From: Haloarcula amylovorans
GTDB lineage: Archaea > Halobacteriota > Halobacteria > Halobacteriales > Haloarculaceae
Direction of reading: 5' to 3'
Assembly: GCF_004681185.1 (NCBI RefSeq)
Contig: NZ_SRIF01000002.1
Span: 1 to 64,000 of the forward strand
Length of the DNA: 64,000 nt
A program made the translations under genes and the position numbers. Under the pieces are notes generated by a model. It was not told the DNA's origin and did not search any database. It saw only the letters and a list, made by a program, of their open reading frames with translations. This document shows, in pieces, positions 25,527 to 34,443 of this stretch. The stretch's first letter is position 1. Each line of letters begins with the position of its first letter.

Positions 25527-25919
25527 ATGCCCTCCACCAGAGATAGCTGGACGTGGTACGGTCTGGTCGTCCTGTTCGCGCTCTCGCCGCTGTGTGTCCT
25601 CCTCTCACGGCTCTCGCTTCGCGGGTTCGTGACGAGCAGTGGCGGGGAGGCGGTCACGCCGCTGACTGCGCTCGCCCTCTTCGCGCTGACGACGCTCGCC
25701 AGCTGGGCGAGCATCCTTTTTGGTCTCGGGCTCGCCATCGCGTTGTATCTCGACAGCCACCGTCTCGGCGGAACAGCCGCCGACTGGCAGCCGACGCGGC
25801 TGTACGCGCTGACCGGCCTCGTCCACGCCGCTGGGGCGCTAGTGTTCCCGTTCGCTCTGTCGGTGCCGGTCGTCGGCTACTATCTCGTCCGCCGACGGCG
25901 AACTCTGTCGGCTGCGTAG
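25527..25919 (+). CDS. Small membrane protein, unknown function
   Basis: The 130-residue product has about four hydrophobic segments (about 11-28, 46-62, 62-78 and 95-120) and ends with a basic VRRRRTLSAA tail that should lie in the cytoplasm. I do not recognise a family. It lies between the divergent CMD gene and lpdA, 57 nt before lpdA. Confidence 0.6.
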   Translation: MPSTRDSWTWYGLVVLFALSPLCVLLSRLSLRGFVTSSGGEAVTPLTALALFALTTLASWASILFGLGLAIALYLDSHRLGGTAADWQPTRLYALTGLVHAAGALVFPFALSVPVVGYYLVRRRRTLSAA

Positions 25920-25976
25920 CCGGTTCGTCCCGACGCAGAGGGCGGTGTTTTTCACCCGGCCCGCCGAGAGGCCGCT

Positions 25977-27395
25977 ATGGTCGTAGGAGACGTCACCACG
26001 GGCACGGAACTGTTGGTCATCGGCGGCGGGCCGGGCGGCTACGTCGCCGCCATCCGCGGCGCGCAACTCGGGTTGGACACCACACTGATCGAGCGGGACG
26101 CCTACGGGGGGACCTGTCTCAACCACGGCTGTATCCCCTCGAAGGCGCTCATCTCGGCGACGGACGTGGCCCACGACGCGGGGCAGGCCGAGGACATGGG
26201 CGTCTACGCCGACCCCGCCGTCGACATGAGCGCGATGAGCGAGTGGAAGGACGGCGTCGTCACCCGCCTGACGCGCGGCGTCGAGTCCCTGTGTAAGAGC
26301 GCGGGCGTCGAACTCATCGAGGGCACGGCGGAGTTCGTCGACGACGAGACGGTCCGGGTCGCCCACGGCGGCGAGGGACAAGGCTCTGAATCGGTCGCCT
26401 TCGAACACGCCGTCGTCGCCACCGGCAGCCGTCCCATCGAGGTGCCCGGCTTCGAGTTCGACAGCGACCGCATCCTCTCCTCGACGGACGCGCTCGCACT
26501 CGAAACGGTCCCCGACGACCTGCTGGTAGTCGGCGCGGGCTATATCGGGATGGAACTGTCGACGGTGTTCGCCAAGCTCGGCGCGGACGTGACCGTCGTG
26601 GAGATGCTCGACGACGTGTTGCCGGGCTACGAAGACGACGTGGCGGAGATCGTCCGCGAGCGCGCCGAGTCGCTGGGCATCGAGTTCGCCTTCGGCGAGG
26701 CGGCCCGCGACTGGACCGAGCTCGACGAGGGCATTCGCGTCAGCACCACCGACGAGAACGACGAGGTGACCGAGTACAACGCCGAGCAGTGTCTGGTCGC
26801 CGTCGGCCGCGAACCCGTCACCGACACGGTGGGGCTGGACGCCGTCGGCCTCGAACCCGACGACGACGGCTTCCTCTCGACGGACCAGCAGGCCCGCACG
26901 GACGTAGAGCACATCTTCGCCGTCGGCGACGTGGCTGGCGAACCGATGCTTGCTCACAAGGCGTCGGCCGAGGGCGAAGTCGCGGCGGAGGTCGCGGCGG
27001 GCGAACCCTCGGCGTTGGACCAGCAGGCGATTCCCGCGGCAGTGTTCACCGACCCCGAAATCGGCACCGTCGGGATGACCGAAGCCGAGGCCGAAGACGC
27101 CGGCTTCGACCCCGTCGTCGGCGAGATGCCGATGCGAGCGAGCGGGCGGGCGCTGACCCTCGACGAGAGCGAGGGGTTCGTCCGTATCGTCGCCGACGCC
27201 GACAGCGAGTTCCTGCTGGGCGCACAGATCGTCGGCCCCGAGGCCTCCGAACTAATCGCCGAACTCGGACTGGGCATCGAGATGGGCGCACGCCTCGAAG
27301 ACGTGGCCGGCACCGTCCACACCCACCCGACGCTCTCCGAGGCGGTCCACGAGGCCGCGATGGCCGCCCGCGGTGAAGCGATTCACACGCGATAG
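25977..27395 (+). CDS. lpdA: Dihydrolipoyl dehydrogenase (E3)
   Basis: This flavoenzyme reoxidises dihydrolipoamide with NAD. The 472-residue product has the FAD-binding GGGPGGYVAA (about residues 16-25), the redox-active disulfide GGTCLNHGCIPSK (about 43-55), the NAD-binding GAGYIGMELS, FAVGDVAGEPMLAHKA and the C-terminal HTHPTLSEA with the His-Glu pair. It lies 0.9 kb after the E2 gene and on the same strand, and very likely serves that complex, possibly with other lipoyl systems. Confidence 0.96.
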   Translation: MVVGDVTTGTELLVIGGGPGGYVAAIRGAQLGLDTTLIERDAYGGTCLNHGCIPSKALISATDVAHDAGQAEDMGVYADPAVDMSAMSEWKDGVVTRLTRGVESLCKSAGVELIEGTAEFVDDETVRVAHGGEGQGSESVAFEHAVVATGSRPIEVPGFEFDSDRILSSTDALALETVPDDLLVVGAGYIGMELSTVFAKLGADVTVVEMLDDVLPGYEDDVAEIVRERAESLGIEFAFGEAARDWTELDEGIRVSTTDENDEVTEYNAEQCLVAVGREPVTDTVGLDAVGLEPDDDGFLSTDQQARTDVEHIFAVGDVAGEPMLAHKASAEGEVAAEVAAGEPSALDQQAIPAAVFTDPEIGTVGMTEAEAEDAGFDPVVGEMPMRASGRALTLDESEGFVRIVADADSEFLLGAQIVGPEASELIAELGLGIEMGARLEDVAGTVHTHPTLSEAVHEAAMAARGEAIHTR

Positions 27396-27476
27396 CGGGC
27401 GCGCTCTGCTGTCGAAGCCACCGTTCGATTTCTCCCACCCAGCCCCATTTCAGGCTGGCCCGCCAACCCCGAGGCG

Positions 27477-28316
27477 ATGGTCGAAAACCAGAGCGACACG
27501 TTCGATATCGGTGGCGACCTGACCGTCAACCGACTCGGCTATGGCGCGATGCGCATCACCGGCGAGGACATCATCGGCGCGCCGGACGACGAGGACGAGG
27601 CCCGAGACATCCTCCAGCGGGCCGTCGACCTCGGAGTGAACTTCGTCGACACCGCCGACTCCTACGGTCCCGGCGTCTCCGAGCGCCTCATCGGCGAGGC
27701 GCTCGATACGGAGTCCGACGACCTCGTTATCGCCACGAAGGGCGGCCTCCTACGCAACGCGGACACCGACTGGCTCCCCCACGGCGACCCGGACTACCTC
27801 CGCAACGCACAGTTGGCCTCGCGGGACCGCCTGCGGATGGACCCCATCGACCTCTATCAGTTCCACCGACCGGACCCGGACACGGATTTCGAGGACTCGA
27901 TTCACGCGCTCGCCGAGATGAAAGACGAGGGCCTGATTCGCCACGTCGGCGTCTCGAACGTCTCCGTCGAGCAGTTGGACACCGCCCGCGATATCGTGGA
28001 CATCGCAACGGTGCAAAACGAGTTCAACGTCGCCACCCGCGAGGACGACGATGTCCTCGAAGCCTGCGAGGACTACGGTATCGGCTTCATCCCGTGGTTT
28101 CCGCTCGCGGCGGGCGACCTAGACGACGTCGAGGGCATCGACGACATCGCCGACAACCACGACGCCTCGACTCACCAGATTGCCCTCGCGTGGCTCCTCC
28201 AGTACTCGGACGTGACCCTGCCGATTCCGGGCACGTCGAGCGTCGACCACCTAGAGCAGAACGTCGCCGCCAGCGGTATCGAACTGAACGACAACGAACT
28301 CGACCGCCTGACCTGA
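27477..28316 (+). CDS. Aldo/keto reductase family protein
   Basis: The 279-residue product has the AKR beta/alpha barrel landmarks: FVDTADSYGPGVSERLIGEAL (catalytic Asp and Tyr), ATKGGL (catalytic Lys), and the DLYQFHRPDP segment with the usual His. The C-terminal IPGTSSVDHLEQN is the cofactor-binding part. The reaction is NADPH-linked reduction of an aldehyde or ketone; the substrate is unknown. It is the shorter of two AKR genes in the window (the other ends at 57,831). Confidence 0.9.
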   Translation: MVENQSDTFDIGGDLTVNRLGYGAMRITGEDIIGAPDDEDEARDILQRAVDLGVNFVDTADSYGPGVSERLIGEALDTESDDLVIATKGGLLRNADTDWLPHGDPDYLRNAQLASRDRLRMDPIDLYQFHRPDPDTDFEDSIHALAEMKDEGLIRHVGVSNVSVEQLDTARDIVDIATVQNEFNVATREDDDVLEACEDYGIGFIPWFPLAAGDLDDVEGIDDIADNHDASTHQIALAWLLQYSDVTLPIPGTSSVDHLEQNVAASGIELNDNELDRLT

Positions 28317-28385
28317 ACAAAAGCGCGCCACTAACCCGGCGGTTCGACCGCGGCGCTTTTCATGGCGAGCGAACTACCGAACGGT

Positions 28386-29201
28386 ATGACGACTATCACG
28401 CTGGGGCCCGCCGGGACCTACTCTCACCGGGCCGCACAAGCGGTCGACGACGGCGACATCGAGTTCGCCGAGTCGATGACCGCCATCGTCGAAGCCGTCG
28501 CCGAGGGGACGGCCGACTACGGCGTCGTTCCCGTCGAGAACAGCATCGAGGGGTCCGTGACGGAGTCGCTTGACGCCTTCGCCGAGTACGACGTCGCCGT
28601 CGTCAAGGAGATAATCACGCCAATCCGTCACGCGCTACTGGCGCAGGGAGATTCGTTCGACCTCGTCACCAGCCACGCGCAGGCGCTGGCCCAGTGCCGG
28701 GGCTGGCTGGACGACCACTACCCCGGCGTCGACGTGGAGGCCGTCGCCTCGACCGCTCGCGGCGTCGAACGCGCCCGCGAAGACCCGAGCGTCGCGGCCA
28801 TCGGCCACCCCGAGAACGCCACGAACGGCACGGAGCTCAAAGTGTTGGCCGAGGACATCCAGGACCAGTCTTCGAACGCGACCCGCTTTCTGGCCGTCGC
28901 GCCGACCAGCGAGCGCTCCGAGGCCGGCGGGAAGTCCTCCTTCATCGTCTACCCGAACGCCGACTATCCCGGCCTCCTGCTCGAACTGCTGGAACCCTTT
29001 GCCGACCGCGACATCAACCTCACCCGCGTCGAGTCCCGGCCCAGCGGCGAGCGACTGGGCGACTACGTCTTCCACATCGACATCGCCGCCGGCCTCTACG
29101 AGGAGCGCACGCAGGCCGCCCTCGACGCCGTCGAAGAACTCGCGGAGAACGGCTGGGTGCGTCACCTCGGTTCCTACGACTCCGAGACGGTGCTGAACTG
29201 A
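28386..29201 (+). CDS. pheA: Prephenate dehydratase
   Basis: The enzyme converts prephenate to phenylpyruvate in phenylalanine synthesis. The 271-residue product begins MTTITLGPAGTYSHRAA and shows the catalytic region VPVENSIEGSVTESLDAF and the later NATRFLAVA, then a C-terminal ACT domain with the ESRPSGERLGDYVFHIDI motif, which normally gives feedback control by phenylalanine. The ATG at 28362 is an alternative start, but 28386 matches the family. Confidence 0.95.
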   Translation: MTTITLGPAGTYSHRAAQAVDDGDIEFAESMTAIVEAVAEGTADYGVVPVENSIEGSVTESLDAFAEYDVAVVKEIITPIRHALLAQGDSFDLVTSHAQALAQCRGWLDDHYPGVDVEAVASTARGVERAREDPSVAAIGHPENATNGTELKVLAEDIQDQSSNATRFLAVAPTSERSEAGGKSSFIVYPNADYPGLLLELLEPFADRDINLTRVESRPSGERLGDYVFHIDIAAGLYEERTQAALDAVEELAENGWVRHLGSYDSETVLN

Positions 29202-29251
29202 CCGGCGTAGTGACATGCGTCCTTAAGTTTCGGGCCGGCGTAGCGACACCT

Positions 29252-29659
29252 ATGAGCGACCGTGACCCCTTTCAGGAGATAGAACGCGCGTTCGACGTAC
29301 TGGGCGAGCAGTTCGGCGTCGACCTCGATACTGTCCCGACCGACATCGTCGACGCGGGGGATGCCTTCGTCGTCCGCGCCGACCTCCCTGGCTTCGACAG
29401 CGACGACCTGGACGTGCAACTGTCCGATGAGCGAAAGCTCACCATCAGTGCCGACCACAGCGAGTCCGCCCAATCGAGCGAAGGTCGGTTCGTCCAGCGT
29501 GAACGCCGCCGTCAGTCCATCAGCCGAACAGTCAGGCTCCCGGAAGCAGTGGACGAGGCGGGGACCAGCGCCAGTTACGACGAGGGCGTGCTGACCGTCC
29601 GCCTGCCGAAGGTCACCGCCGACGGCGACGAAGACGGTACGGACATCCCGGTGAACTGA
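29252..29659 (+). CDS. Hsp20/alpha-crystallin family small heat-shock protein
   Basis: The 135-residue product has a short N-terminal arm and an alpha-crystallin domain (about 30-125): DAFVVRADLPGFDSDDLDVQLSD, the RRRQSISRTVRLPEAVDE segment and YDEGVLTVRLPKV. A short acidic tail follows with no clear I-x-I motif. Such proteins hold unfolded proteins during stress. A TTAAGT box at 29222-29227 suggests a nearly leaderless mRNA. The stop is 1 nt from the peroxiredoxin start, so the two are probably co-transcribed. Confidence 0.88.
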   Translation: MSDRDPFQEIERAFDVLGEQFGVDLDTVPTDIVDAGDAFVVRADLPGFDSDDLDVQLSDERKLTISADHSESAQSSEGRFVQRERRRQSISRTVRLPEAVDEAGTSASYDEGVLTVRLPKVTADGDEDGTDIPVN

Positions 29660-29660
29660 G

Positions 29661-30119
29661 ATGGTCCTCGAACCGGGGACGGCAGTGCCGGACGTCGTCG
29701 CCCAGAACCAGCGTGGTGACCGGGTCCGGCCCGACTTCTCGCGCCCGACGGTCGTCTACTTCTACCCGAAAGACGACACGGCGGGGTGTACGACCGAGGC
29801 CACGCAGTTCGACGACCGCTACGACGCCTACGAGAGTGCCGGCGTCACCGTCTACGGCGTCTCGACCGACGACGTGGACAGTCACCGCGACTTCGCCGAG
29901 GCCCACGACCTCGGTTTCGACCTGCTTGCTGACCCCGACGGCACCGTCGCCGAGGCGTTCGACGTGGACCTCGTGGACGGCCGAGCCCGCCGGACGACGT
30001 TTGTCGTCGCACAGGAGCAGGTCGTCGGCGTCTACGAGGGCGTCCGCCCCGACGGCCACGCGACCGACGTGTTACGCGACCTCGCCGAAGCTGGACTCAT
30101 CGACGCCGTTGAACAGTAG
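29661..30119 (+). CDS. Peroxiredoxin (Bcp/PrxQ type), likely 1-Cys
   Basis: The 152-residue thiol peroxidase has the active-site segment VVYFYPKDDTAGCTTEATQF with the peroxidatic Cys at about residue 43. In most Bcp proteins a resolving Cys follows five residues later (C-x4-C); here that position is Thr and no other Cys is present, so it should work as a 1-Cys enzyme needing an external reductant. It sits directly after the small heat-shock gene, a stress-linked pairing. Confidence 0.88.
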   Translation: MVLEPGTAVPDVVAQNQRGDRVRPDFSRPTVVYFYPKDDTAGCTTEATQFDDRYDAYESAGVTVYGVSTDDVDSHRDFAEAHDLGFDLLADPDGTVAEAFDVDLVDGRARRTTFVVAQEQVVGVYEGVRPDGHATDVLRDLAEAGLIDAVEQ

Positions 30120-30154
30120 CGCGGGCGGGAGAGGTCAGTAGAAAGGACGACCCG

Positions 30155-32887
30155 CTACGCTTCGATGTCGATTGCCGGGCGGCCCGGTTCGGCCTTCTTC
30201 GCCAGTGAGTCGTCGGCGGCCTCGGCCGAGCGGACGACCACGTCGGCGTCGAACTCACGTTCGATGAGCCACGCCGCCCGTTCGAGCGCCGCCAGTTCGC
30301 CCTCGGGCGAGAGCGTCTCGTCGTACTGGGCGCGGCCCGCGAGGTCCTTCGCGAAGTCTGCGGCGGCCTCGCCGTAGCGCTGGAGATCCTCGTTTTGCAT
30401 CACCGCGGGGACGACGTTGTCCGCGTCGCGAGCGATGTCGACGACCCGGTGCTTCCACTCGGGCGCGACGGCGAGTGTGATTGTTGTCGGGTCCTCGATA
30501 CCCACGGTATCGACGATGTCGCGGACGTCCTCGCGGGTGTTCTCGACCAGCCGACGCTCGATGTCGTAGTTCTCGGGCGCTTCGGCGCTCGGCCAGCCCG
30601 CCTCGGCCAGCAGGCCGTCGTGGCCCAGTCGCTCCCACATCTCCTCGCCGACGTGGGGCGCGACCGGCGCGAGCAGTTTCGCCGCGGCGATGATGCCTCG
30701 TTCGAGCACGTCGGCATCGGGCGTGGTCGCGTCCTGATAGCGACGGAGCAGGGAGACGAGTTCCCGCAGCGCCTGCAGCGCGTGGTTGAAGCGGAACTGC
30801 TCGTACTCCTCGGTGGCGCGAGCCGCTGTTGCGTCGATTTCGCGAGCGACGTAGTCGGCGATATCGGTTCCAGCATCGCCGGTTTCGATTTCGCCCGCCG
30901 CGAACTCCTCGGCCAGCGTGTAGACGTTCTGGAGGAAGGAGTGAGCCGACTGGACCTCCTCGGCGCTCCAGGCCAGTTCCTTCTCTGGCTGGGCGGCCTC
31001 CATAATGAACAGGCGGGCGGTGTCCGCGCCGTATTCCTCGATAATGCGCTGGGGGGAGACGCCGTTGCCGCGGCTCTTGGACATCTTGTGGCCGTCCTCG
31101 CCCAACACCATCCCCTGGTTCGTGAGGTTCGTGAAGGGTTCTCGGACTCCCTCCAGCATGTCGAGGTCGTTCACGACCTTCGTGAAGAAACGGGCATACA
31201 GCAGGTGCATCACGGCGTGTTCGATGCCGCCGACGTACTGGTCGACTGGCATCCAGTCGCTGGCCCGCTCGCTGTCGAAGGGGGCGTCTTCGAGGTCCGG
31301 CGAGGTGTACCGCAGGAAGTACCACGAGGAGTCGACGAACGTGTCCATCGTGTCCGTCTCCCGGACGGCGTCGCCGCCGCAGTCGGGACAGTCGACGTGC
31401 TTCCACTCCTCGGCGGCGTCCAGCGGATTCCCGGTCGTGTGGACAAACTCCGGCAGTTCGACAGGCAGGTCCTCGTCGGGGACCGGGACGTGGCCGCAGT
31501 CCTCACAGCGAATCATCGGAATGGGGGTCCCCCAGTAGCGCTGTCGGGAGATGCCCCAGTCCCGGAGGTTGTACTCGGTGCGGTTCTCGCCGTCGAACTC
31601 CTCGACGAAGGCGTCGCGGGCCTCCTCGCTGTGGAGGCCGTCGAACTCGCCGCTGTCGGCGAGGACGCCGTCACTTCGCTCCGCTCGTGACGAGCCCTCG
31701 ACCGCCGAGAGGTCGAGGACGCCGTCTTCGGTGTAGGCTTCCTTTTGCACGTCGATTTCGTCGGCGTCCACCTCGGCTTCGGGACCGGGTTCGATAACCT
31801 GCTTGATGGGGACGCCGTGGGCCTCGGCGAACTCGTGGTCCCGGTCGTCGTGAGCGGGCACGGCGTACAGCGCGCCGGTCCCCACGTCGGTCAGCACGTA
31901 GTCGGCGACGTAGACTGGAATCTTCTCGCCCGTCGCGGGATTTTCGGCGTACTCGCCGGTGAACACGCCGGAAGTCACGTCGAGGTCGTCCTCGTCGGCC
32001 GCCTCGGCCATCTCGATGTACTCGGCGACTTCCTCGTTCTCCTCGGCTATCTCCTGGGCAACAGGGTGGCCCGGAGCCAGCGAGAAGTAGGTCGCGCCAT
32101 AGATGGTGTCGAGTCGCGTCGTGAAGATGTCCACCTCGCCGTAGCCCGGAATCTCGAAGGCGACGCTCGCGCCCTCCTGTTTGCCGATCCAGTTGCGCTG
32201 CATCTCCCGGACGTTGTTCGGCCATCCGTCCAACTCGTCGAGTTCGGCCAGCAGTTCGTCGGCGTAGTCGGTGATGGTGAAGAACCACTGGTCCATCTCG
32301 CGGTGTTCGATGGGGGTGTCACACCGCCAGCACAGCTCTTCGTCGCCCTCGCCTTCGACCTGTTCGTCGGCCAGCACCGTCTCACAGGACGGACACCAGT
32401 TCAGTTCGGCGGCCTGCCGCTCCACGAGCCCTTCCTCGCGGAAGCGCTTGAACAGCCACTGGTTCCACCGGTAGTAGTCGGGGTCACACGTCGTAATCTC
32501 GCGCTCCCAGTCGTAGCCGAAACCCATCTCGGTCAACTGCGCCTTCATCGAGTCGATGCACTGCATCGTCCAGTCCCGTGGGTTGGTGTCTCGCTCCTCG
32601 GCGGCGTTCTCGGCGGGCAGGCCGAACGAGTCCCACCCCATCGGGTGCAGGACCGACTCGCCGCGCATCCGCTCGAAGCGAGCGAAGGCGTCCGTGATGG
32701 TGTAGTTCCGAACGTGGCCCATGTGGAGGCTGCCAGAGGTGTAGGGGAACATCGCCAGCACGTACTCGGGGTCCTCGGCGTCGTCGTCGATGCGGAACAC
32801 GTCGGCGTCGTCCCACGCCGCCTGCCAGCGCGGTTCGACCTCGCTATGGTCGAACCCGCGCTCGCGTTCCTCGCCAGTCGTGGTCAT
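30155..32887 (-). CDS. leuS: Leucyl-tRNA synthetase
   Basis: The 910-residue class I synthetase has HMGH (residues about 55-58), CP1 editing domain, two zinc ribbons (CPSC/CWRC and CEDC/CPDC), and KMSKS (about residue 600), followed by the anticodon-binding helices. It has the bacterial-like organisation that many haloarchaea carry. A small insertion in the editing region (SSRAERSDG) is encoded by a hairpin with the arms CGTCAC/GTGACG and the loop GAGCGGAGCGAA (31669-31692), similar to repeats elsewhere in the window. Confidence 0.96.
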   Translation of the reverse strand: MTTTGEERERGFDHSEVEPRWQAAWDDADVFRIDDDAEDPEYVLAMFPYTSGSLHMGHVRNYTITDAFARFERMRGESVLHPMGWDSFGLPAENAAEERDTNPRDWTMQCIDSMKAQLTEMGFGYDWEREITTCDPDYYRWNQWLFKRFREEGLVERQAAELNWCPSCETVLADEQVEGEGDEELCWRCDTPIEHREMDQWFFTITDYADELLAELDELDGWPNNVREMQRNWIGKQEGASVAFEIPGYGEVDIFTTRLDTIYGATYFSLAPGHPVAQEIAEENEEVAEYIEMAEAADEDDLDVTSGVFTGEYAENPATGEKIPVYVADYVLTDVGTGALYAVPAHDDRDHEFAEAHGVPIKQVIEPGPEAEVDADEIDVQKEAYTEDGVLDLSAVEGSSRAERSDGVLADSGEFDGLHSEEARDAFVEEFDGENRTEYNLRDWGISRQRYWGTPIPMIRCEDCGHVPVPDEDLPVELPEFVHTTGNPLDAAEEWKHVDCPDCGGDAVRETDTMDTFVDSSWYFLRYTSPDLEDAPFDSERASDWMPVDQYVGGIEHAVMHLLYARFFTKVVNDLDMLEGVREPFTNLTNQGMVLGEDGHKMSKSRGNGVSPQRIIEEYGADTARLFIMEAAQPEKELAWSAEEVQSAHSFLQNVYTLAEEFAAGEIETGDAGTDIADYVAREIDATAARATEEYEQFRFNHALQALRELVSLLRRYQDATTPDADVLERGIIAAAKLLAPVAPHVGEEMWERLGHDGLLAEAGWPSAEAPENYDIERRLVENTREDVRDIVDTVGIEDPTTITLAVAPEWKHRVVDIARDADNVVPAVMQNEDLQRYGEAAADFAKDLAGRAQYDETLSPEGELAALERAAWLIEREFDADVVVRSAEAADDSLAKKAEPGRPAIDIEA

Positions 32888-33136
32888 GATACCGTGATTT
32901 CGGATACCGACGATGCTATACCTTTCCCTTCACCGGACCGCCGAGACGGTAGCTGGACCGAGCGGACACCTATCCGCCGCCCCACTCGGCGGCGGCTCGA
33001 ACGCCGTGACGAACCGCTCGGTCACCTTCTCAACGATGGAGGGGAACCGCTGGACGCGCTGTCCGGTAGAGCCGAGCTACGGCGTCGAAACGAAGAACGG
33101 CCTAGCCTTATGCCGGGCCCAGACCTATCAGCGAGT
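32888..33136. other. Gap between leuS and a small membrane protein gene
   Basis: About 250 bp divergent promoter region. GC-rich open frames run through it but with no family resemblance. I see nothing else to report beyond possible promoters at either edge. Confidence 0.4.
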
Positions 33137-33349
33137 ATGGCAGACGACGCCGACGAGTCGAGCGACTCTATCCTTCCAGAACCGTTACGAACCGTCACGC
33201 CGCTCACCGGTCCCCACCCCGACGAGAGCATGAACCTCATCGGCTGGGGGATGTTTCTGGGTCTGCTGATCCTTTTGATGCCGCTGTTGCCGTTCATCCT
33301 CATCATCTGGCTTATCTCGAAGGTGACTGACGCGGTGACGCCCAGTTAG
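33137..33349 (+). CDS. Small haloarchaeal membrane protein (70 aa)
   Basis: The product has an acidic N-terminus (MADDADESSDS), a proline-rich stretch and one long hydrophobic hairpin, about residues 33-62 (MNLIGWGMFLGLLILLMPLL then PFILIIWLIS), ending in VTDAVTPS. It looks like a conserved haloarchaeal small protein, but its function is unknown. Its TAG stop overlaps, by two bases, the TAA stop of the convergent alanine dehydrogenase-like gene. Confidence 0.7.
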   Translation: MADDADESSDSILPEPLRTVTPLTGPHPDESMNLIGWGMFLGLLILLMPLLPFILIIWLISKVTDAVTPS

Positions 33350-34341
33350 GTCGAATCCGTCCCGACCAGTGAGAACGGCGTGCCGTCGCCATCTCCGTTA
33401 GCGTGCTCGTAGGTAACGTGTGCGGCCGCAACGTCCTGAATCGCCAGCCCCGTCGAGTCGAAGAGGGTGATACCGTCGTCGGGTTCGCGCCCGGCCAGAT
33501 CGCCGGCGACGATACTACCTAGTTCGCCGTGGAGGTCGTCGTCGGTCAAGACCCCCTCGCCCCACGGAACGTTGATCTCGCCGGAGTGGGTACACTGCTC
33601 GTAGTCGTCGATGACGAGTTTCGCGTCCAAAAGCGTCTGGTCGTCGTGTTCGTGTTTGCCGGCAGCGTCGGCTCCGATGGCGTTGACGTGCGTGCGTTCG
33701 CCGAGCCACGCTCTCTCGACGATAGGCGATTCGACTGGCGTTATCGTCGAGAGCACGTCGCAGGCGGCAGCGTCCTCGATCGTTCCGGGGCGTACGTCGA
33801 AGCGGTCGCCGAAACGCTCGACGAACGCCTGCTGTTTGGCCTCGTCGCGGTCGGCGACGACCACTTCTTCGATGTCGCGGACGGTAGCGATGGCCGCAAG
33901 TTGGGTGTAGGCCTGCGTGCCCGCGCCGACAAGGCCGAGCGAGCGAGCGCCCTCGATTGCGAGGTAGTCGGTGGCGACGGCGGCGGCCGCGCCCGTCCGG
34001 AGACGCGTGAGGACGGTGCCGTCCATCACCGCGAGCGGGAACGCGGTCTCGGGATCCGAATAGATGAGCGTGCCCAAGACGGTGGGAAGATCGTGGTCGG
34101 TCGGGTTGTCGGGGTGGACGTTGACCCACTTGATGGCGGCGGCGTCCCACTCGCCGGCGTTCACGTAGGCGGGCATCGACCGAAAGTCCCCGTTGTACTG
34201 CGGGAGGTCGATGTAGGATTTGGCGGGCATGATGGTGTCGCCGCGCGCGTCGGCCGCGAAGGCCGACTCGACAGCGTCGATGACAGCTGGCAGGTCGGCG
34301 TGTTCTGCCACGTCGTCGGGACCGAGCAGCAGCGTCTGCAT
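33346..34341 (-). CDS. Ornithine cyclodeaminase/mu-crystallin family (alanine dehydrogenase-like)
   Basis: The 331-residue product belongs to the family of archaeal alanine dehydrogenase and ornithine cyclodeaminase. Features are PAKSYIDLP with the substrate-binding Lys, KWVNVHPDNP, a VMDGTVLTRLRTGAAAAVATDYLA segment, the NAD-binding GLVGAGTQAYTQL (about 135-147) and NAIGADAAGKHE. Archaeal members of this subgroup have been shown to be alanine dehydrogenases, but cyclodeaminase activity cannot be excluded. The start is set at ATG 34341 (MQTLLLG). Confidence 0.85.
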   Translation of the reverse strand: MQTLLLGPDDVAEHADLPAVIDAVESAFAADARGDTIMPAKSYIDLPQYNGDFRSMPAYVNAGEWDAAAIKWVNVHPDNPTDHDLPTVLGTLIYSDPETAFPLAVMDGTVLTRLRTGAAAAVATDYLAIEGARSLGLVGAGTQAYTQLAAIATVRDIEEVVVADRDEAKQQAFVERFGDRFDVRPGTIEDAAACDVLSTITPVESPIVERAWLGERTHVNAIGADAAGKHEHDDQTLLDAKLVIDDYEQCTHSGEINVPWGEGVLTDDDLHGELGSIVAGDLAGREPDDGITLFDSTGLAIQDVAAAHVTYEHANGDGDGTPFSLVGTDST

Positions 34342-34443
34342 GGCGAGAAATGACACGTCCCGGCACTTATACTTCGGCATACTTCTCACGAAGGTAGTAT
34401 CATCCACCCGAGCAGTTATCCGCCGAGCTGCCCTCCTCGGGGT

